A DNA stretch of 64,000 nt, taken from Glandiceps talaboti. Its lineage: Eukaryota; Hemichordata; Enteropneusta; Spengelidae. A program made the translations under genes and the position numbers. How positions within the stretch are numbered: the first letter of the stretch is position 1; each line of letters begins with the position of its first letter. Under the pieces are notes generated by a model. The model was given only the letters and a program-made list of their open reading frames with translations. It was not told the origin of the DNA and did not search any database. Positions 57,967 through 64,000 of this stretch are shown here, piece after piece. The stretch covers positions 1,159,001 to 1,223,000 of the forward strand of contig NC_135558.1 in assembly GCF_964340395.1 (NCBI RefSeq). Reading direction: 5' to 3'.

Positions 57967-60900
57967 TGGTACATTGGGGTGTTAATGAATATATGCATAC
58001 ATTACCACGATATACTTTCACACACACAATAAATACACGTAATGATAATAAAAAATCATATTGAAAACAGCTGTTGTTATTGCCTTAGTAGATTAGTGAC
58101 CGGTATCAGTATTAGCAAACAGGAAATGTCATTAGAAGAGCACGATATTGATGGTAACAGCTAGATAATAGAATTTGGCTTTTCAGAACAACACTGTCAA
58201 CAGACACTGTGAACTAGATGGCATCTGAAACTGTTAACGTTTTTCATCATATGTCGTAAAAGTTTAAATATGATATGATTGCAGAAATAACAACAGAGAG
58301 TTGAGTTGTACCCTAGAGGGATACGATCGAGACGATAGTTTTGTCTAAAGCAGTCTATACAACATCATTATAATTTAACCGTCGATTTTTTTCCTTTGAA
58401 AATATTGCCTCATTGAGTGCCTGGCGCCTATTTAAGAGTCTGTAGTAATTACAGCCCGTTTCAAGTCACCATTCACCGGTTCTGTTTGATACAACCATGC
58501 AGAAACCAATAAGAAACTGCCCATTCTACACTAAGATAGCAAGATTGTAATTTTTGGCTACATTTTGTCTGAATGACTAAACCATAAATTTAACTGACTG
58601 CGACTTGACATAGACAGGCGGATGTCAATGTTTTGACTCTGAATTGGATGTTTGTGCTTGGTAATACATTAGTTCATTTCATTTCGACAAAATGTTGCAA
58701 GAAACTATTCATTTAGTTTAGTATGTGTAGTACAGGAGTATAACTGCAACGTGACTTAAATGATAATCAATCAAGGTAACCAGGTACAATACTTTCAATA
58801 CGAGACACTGTGTGCGTTATCACAGACAACGCACACAGTACAGATTGCACACAATATCTATAATAGTCCATGAGCCAGACCCTGATTTTTAGCCAATTGG
58901 TACCAAAATGAGGAACCAAATGAAACATTACTTTACTTAAACTATTTTTTCTGTAGATTTTAAAAATGCTTGGTGGACATCTGTGTTTGGTAGCTTTCTA
59001 GTAGTAATCTTCATCCAAAGTTACATAACACATAATAAATAAAATATCAATAATCTGATGGTGGTTTGGGGATGACAATTCAAATTTGAAACAGTTTATG
59101 TAATCCAACATTCATAAAACATTGATATAATTAAATTAAATTAAATTATGACTGAGACAACATTGTTTGACATCTTTAAATCTTATAATTTGCATATCAA
59201 TTACCTAATTTGCATACTATATTATCCATACAAAAATTTTCTTTTAACACAATGTTATTGGAATTAACATAAATTTTGGCATATATTCTTTAAACACCGT
59301 ATTATTTCACATGAGACCCGCTTTTTCGTTTGAGACTTGCATCGGGAATCACCGTCACGAATATTTTACCTGGCTAGTCCAATAAATCTATACAATATAA
59401 CTCTATTACTGGTTATGCACAAGAAGTTCATAGTGCACTGATCAAGGGAAAGTATACATCGAAAACAGAAACTTGATCTGAGACGGATTAAGTTCCGACC
59501 TGGGTCATAGTACCTTGGCCCGGGTCAAATCTTGATATTATAATTATAACTCTCACTAGTAGCATATCATTAATCCCCTCTTCCAAACTGAAATAAAGTA
59601 ACTAAACAGAGGAATAAACATGAAAAGGCACAAACAATCGGCAGTCCCACAGCAGTATAGCTGTCCATCCAATCTGCACCTCTTCTTGCATACACGCATA
59701 TTGTGCGGCTGGCTAGATATTGCAAGAAAATATATATAGATAGAATGTTTGAATTATCATGTAGATACAAAAAAATATTGATTTTTAACCAGATGTAGTC
59801 TGTGAAGTCATGAAAAAATGCGACCAGGTCGCCAAGCTAAAAGCACTGCCTGAATATTGGAACGTGTGGAATATTTACAGTGGAGACGAAGACAATCACA
59901 GCGTTTTGTTTTATCTATTGTACCATTAGGTATTTCAAATGTAGATGTTTTTGTAGATCCTGGTGTAATCACACTTAGTTCTTTACAAATCAACTAAAGT
60001 ATATTTTGAATTAATCCTTGGTTAACAGTGGGTCATTTCACGGCTGCCGAACATATTTGTAAATGAAGTTCATGTTCAACATTTCAGATCTCTGAGCAAG
60101 CTTGTAATGTTACAGTCTTAGCCAAGTTGTTAGCTTGATTTACCGGCATACGCGTCATTGATAGTTTCATCAAATTTAAAGTTATTAACAATTTACACTC
60201 ATCATATAAAAAACCCTCTGAAACAGGCATCATCACAAAAAGTGGGAAAGAATTGAATCTGGCCCAGACACGCTAGTCAAAGCAAAACTAAAATACAACG
60301 AGATCAAAGTGATCCTAACATTGATATACTGGTATCATATTATTAGAGGACCGGTAGACAGAAACACCAATCATTTAACATCTGGGAATACAATTCAAGC
60401 AACTGAGGAAGAAACTATTCGATGGCTCAGTGCAAAACAGACGTAACTCACTTTTTTTTTTAAAGAAACAGAGATAGAAGGAAAACAAGTTTGAAATGAC
60501 TTTAAGTTTTCTCAAGAATAAATTTGACAATTTTGATATGTGCAGAAATTAAGATAGCGCTACCTAAATATTTAATATGGACTTGTGATGTGGTATCATG
60601 ACGTCATCAATATGTTAAAAAAATTGTTGTTGCAAAATGGACGTAACTCTTAAGTAACGTCTCTATGACACTGACTATAGTTTATATCACACTGAGTTAC
60701 AACCATCCTCCTTTTCAGTTCAGTTGATTATGTGTGATCTCTTTATAGCACTTTTATGTTGAAGGCGTAACAAGCACGATAGTTTGACCATTAAAATTCT
60801 AGAAACCATACTTTAATATCAACAATTCATGTAACTTTACATATGTACGTGATGCCGTTTTCAAATGAAAACACAGACGTTACAGCTACTTTGGTGCGTT

Positions 60901-62460
60901 TGCATCTACCACTTTATGGAGACTACAAACACGTACATGACAACACAACAATTTGAAAACGCTGCCGAAAGTGCATCATTTTGAAGAAAAGAAATTAAAT
61001 TCGTTTTCATTCGAAAACTAAGTTCGTGGGCGAAAGCGGAGTCTTGTAAATGACCGAAAGCGCAACAAATTCAAAAACGTACAAATTCGACGTCAGGAAT
61101 GACCCCATTGATGACTTGAATATTTTCTTTAACATAAGTGTATTCTTTTGTGTGAAATAGTGACCTGAGTGAGTCATTCAAGTTGTGAACAGCTTTGTGA
61201 GACTACTGAAGCTAGTAACTGGGAATGTTTTTTTAATATGGGGACATTTTCCTTTACAAATGTGTTCAAAATGAATAACAACCCAAAGATCTCCCAAGGG
61301 ACTGTGCCAGTGTAGGTGTTTCCGTGTAAACGGTGAAAAATGATTGTCAGTCGGTTTACTATATCTTTTAAACACATGATGAAAATACTGTAACATTAAA
61401 ATGAATATGATATTGTTGATTTGTTAACGTTTTATTCGAAAACATCAAAACTGAAACTGAAATACAAGCACAAACATCTCTCTAGGGACTTGTGCAAGTC
61501 TAGAGGTTTCCATGTAAACAGAAAAAACCTATCTATTTTATTGGTCTATGTCCAACTCGGTTCATTATATCGTGTAAACACATAAAAACGAATATGATAT
61601 TGATTTTTAACGTCTTTAGTCAGCAATATTTGACTGACAGGTATAATATCCATTGATTATACAATATAACAAAGTTTAATGAAAAGAATAGACTTTTCCG
61701 ATTTGTTGCGTACTGTACCGGTTAATGCCCTGCTGAACCTATCACTGAGCCATCGATTGCATGATTTTAAGTCGATGTTAAATTCACAATTTACATTCCC
61801 ACAGAGCTTTGTCATTCACGATTCAAGCATTTAATTTCTAAGCATTCACCATTCACGTTCGAAAATAACGATTATTCACCAATAACGCAATATTCACCAA
61901 ACCACCTTCACGCATTTAAAAAAAAGATGCATTCACCATTCAGGCATTAAAATATTAATGATTCACCACTCATCACGCGTACGTGTAATCCTCCCGATTG
62001 TTACACGGTTTCCCAACGAGCTTCAGTACCTATACGATGAACAGTACCTTTTTAGCTGTCCAGAAAATGTTGTCAAGAAAATTCTGTCTTCTGCCTGTAC
62101 TTTCAGTCACAGCTATTGGATATTTCGATGTAATGACAATGTATGCTTCTGATATCCTCGTTTCTAATGGATCTTCATTTTCCAAGGACAGAATTATTAC
62201 CATTGGCCGAAAATGTTTCCAGCCTTGTACCAATTGTTATGCTCGTCAATGCAACAACTGACGTCACACCATGCTTTATTACTAATATTAGAAGTAAAAC
62301 ACATGCTGATCTTTAGAACACTCAAACCGGAATTGACAATACTAGAAAAGTCCGTTGATGATCTGTTTCTTCCTTGTCTGTCTGGGGTTAGATATGGAAG
62401 TACGTGGGTGGTACCTTTGTATTCAAACCTCTTGCGACTCACAATCTGAACACTTGCACT

Positions 62461-62736
62461 TTAACGAGATGAAAGTGGCGCGTGTTTATCGATGTGTGAC
62501 CGAAGATTAGTGTCGAGATCGTGGGCTGTTAAATGGTCAGACGGGGGTAGTATACTGTGAAGGTCTTCCATGAGGACAGTACGATTTACATTGCGAATAT
62601 TCCGTGTCATCTTCATGGTGACAATTGGAGGAGGTAGCGCCACATTGAGGTGACTGATTGCACAGAGATGGTCAGATATAATAGCACTAGAAACCATTGT
62701 AGACTCAGGTACTAAGTCACTTTCTGATCTATGCAC
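62461..62736 (-). mobile_element. LINE endonuclease/RT linker relic
   Basis: The minus-strand open stretch has IISDHLCAISHLNVALPPP (an SDH endonuclease end followed by the usual proline-rich strand) and ends LRSHIDKHAPLSSR, matching the L-DKHAPL motif of CR1/L2-type LINE linkers. The reverse transcriptase is missing. It is an old fragment in intergenic DNA. Confidence 0.65.
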
Positions 62737-63148
62737 TAACCAACCAATTAAAGGCTTTATTCACACTCAATGTCTTCACTAAATAAACCACGTCTAGATC
62801 TGTGAATGTTAAATTGTAACATTCTATCTTTAGCAAATACAACTAGCATTGGTACATTTTACATATATTTTGAATGACGCTTCCACTAAGCGGTAGAGTT
62901 AAAGGAAAAAGGTGACATCTGGTTCAATTAATTAGATTGAGTAGACAGTACTTTTTTAAAAGTCAAAACAAGAAATAGGTTACTGTCATTTTAGGCGGAA
63001 AGTTCTGAATACAGAAGGTTAGATACAAAATCTCATTACATTAACCTCACATTAAACTCCGCCTCTGAGGATTAATTCTGTTGCACACGTGTTGACACTT
63101 ATGTGTTACATATGAAAAAAATAATGATATATGGCATTTGTGAAATGG

Positions 63149-63230
63149 TATATAAGTATAATTTTAATTCATTTGGCACAGTCAGTGCGGTGAGCCTGAA
63201 TAACTTATCAAAACTCATTGTCGGAAAAAG
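63149..63230 (+). promoter_or_regulatory. Candidate core promoter and untranslated first exon of a third gene
   Basis: TATATAAG lies at 63,149-63,156. About 33 bp downstream is TCAGT (63,182-63,186), an initiator-like motif. The presumed exon runs from there to AAAAAG|GTAAGA at 63,230. The intron holds a 190-bp (CT)n run and ends TTTCAG at 63,686. Assignment is from motif spacing only. Confidence 0.5.
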
Positions 63231-63347
63231 GTAAGACCTGGTTTAATTTTATGTATATATATCAAAAGTTTTAGATGTAATACTACTGGTGAAATGATGA
63301 TTCCAAATATAATACAATGTAATTGTGGAATGCTAAAAGCGCTAAAC

Positions 63348-63539
<192 letters not shown>

Positions 63540-63700
63540 AACCCCGTATATCTATTGAAATTCCAACCGTATGATTACCGTTTTTATTAACTTTTCTACA
63601 ACTGAAGACTACATCATTTTACTTCTGATCACTTTTGTCTGTTATAGTAAGTACATTTAATAATATTTACATTCTAAATTGTTTCAGTTTATTCAAGACA

Positions 63701-63767
63701 ATGTCAGTGCATGTGTTCAGTATCATTCTCCTGCCGACTCTGATAACCTTAACCATCGCATCATCAG
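63701..63767 (+). CDS. Signal-peptide exon of a third gene (partial, leaves window)
   Basis: After an acceptor at 63,686 and 14 untranslated bases, ATG at 63,701 opens M-S-V-H-V then a hydrophobic core FSIILLPTLITLTIA and SS, ending at phase 1 before donor GTGAAT (63,768). This is a typical eukaryotic signal peptide with a phase-1 boundary, as used by genes built from extracellular modules. The rest of the gene lies to the right. Its family cannot be told. Confidence 0.6.
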
Positions 63768-63894
63768 GTGAATATTTTTTTTCTTTAGTTTTATACTTTA
63801 AACACAATTCGAATACATTTAACATCAAATGGAACGTCCTATGATTACGCTACAAAAAGTCTTCCTAATTTTCCTACATTGTGTAAAAATGTTC

Positions 63895-64000
63895 CCCTAA
63901 TAGTGCTACATTTTATCGTCTTTTCCTAATAGTGCTACATTTTATCGTCTTTTCCTAATAGTGCTACATTTTATCGTCTTTTCCTAATAGTGCTACATTT
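63895..64000. repeat. 29-bp tandem repeat running off the window
   Basis: The unit contains CCTAATAGTGCTACATTTTA and TCGTCTTTT. About four copies are seen and the array continues to the right. Confidence 0.9.

Larger units (their letters stand above)
55310..63148. other. Intergenic DNA between second and third genes
   Basis: Apart from the foldback element, the pentamer array, the LINE relic and a (GACA)n run at about 55,355-55,395, I see no supported exon. A minus-strand open stretch at 59,570-59,770 contains a hydrophobic run (LPIVCAFSCLFLCLVTLF) but has no start, splice partner or homologous domain. Irregular ATTCACC repeats occur at 61,800-61,980. Confidence 0.5.

Noticed and set aside
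57245-58064. Long HHTTPHH open frames
   Set aside because: They are translations of the CACAT/CACAC pentamer array. No splice or domain evidence.
59570-59770. Minus-strand open stretch with a hydrophobic segment as a gene
   Set aside because: It has no ATG context, no convincing splice sites and no neighbours that would form a gene. Left as unexplained.

Overview
The window is animal nuclear DNA. It is AT-rich, genes are split into short exons with GT-AG introns, and introns and intergenic DNA are packed with microsatellites, minisatellites, LINE/SINE relics and foldback elements. The two large genes are made of extracellular modules (LDL-receptor class A, EGF, YWTD propeller, CUB, MAM) joined at phase-1 introns. 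An invertebrate, probably marine and perhaps a deuterostome, would fit; the species cannot be named from the sequence. All intact host coding exons I can support are on the + strand.

Region 1 (1-29,260) is the 3' part of an LDL-receptor-family gene. I can chain 27 exons in one reading frame (286-28,195; 1,380 residues): end of a propeller, EGF, YWTD propeller, EGF, eight LDLa modules, EGF, calcium-binding EGF, second YWTD propeller, EGF, Ser/Thr-rich stalk, EGF, one membrane helix and a short cytoplasmic tail. Two ligand-binding/EGF-precursor blocks followed by a short tail resemble vitellogenin receptors and LRP-type endocytic receptors. The 5' part lies left of the window.

Region 2 (31,741-55,305) appears to be a complete gene of 24 coding exons (31,777-54,975; predicted 1,228 residues). 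It encodes a signal peptide, a low-complexity pro-region built from tiny exons and ending in a furin-like RKRR site, then CUB-MAM-LDLa-CUB-MAM-CUB-MAM-LDLa-LDLa with no membrane helix. It is probably a secreted adhesion or matrix protein. An antisense, broken CR1/Rex1-like LINE sits in one of its introns.

Region 3 (55,310-64,000) is mostly non-coding: a 1.27-kb foldback element, a pentamer satellite-like array, a LINE relic, and near the right edge the promoter, untranslated first exon and signal-peptide exon of a third + strand gene that leaves the window.

Two signals stand out. First, introns of the CUB/MAM gene carry a family of units made of a long AT tract, an inverted repeat containing hammerhead-ribozyme sequence, a conserved GCTC...GAGC hairpin and another AT tract. 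Three hammerhead cores (43,975-44,017 +; 50,386-50,425 +; 50,800-50,841 -) and a fourth truncated unit are visible. Second, five minisatellites in the two genes begin inside an exon-intron boundary, so whole arrays of splice acceptors or donors lie beside cysteine-rich module exons. One array has 28 acceptor regions; another has nine donors 83 bp apart.
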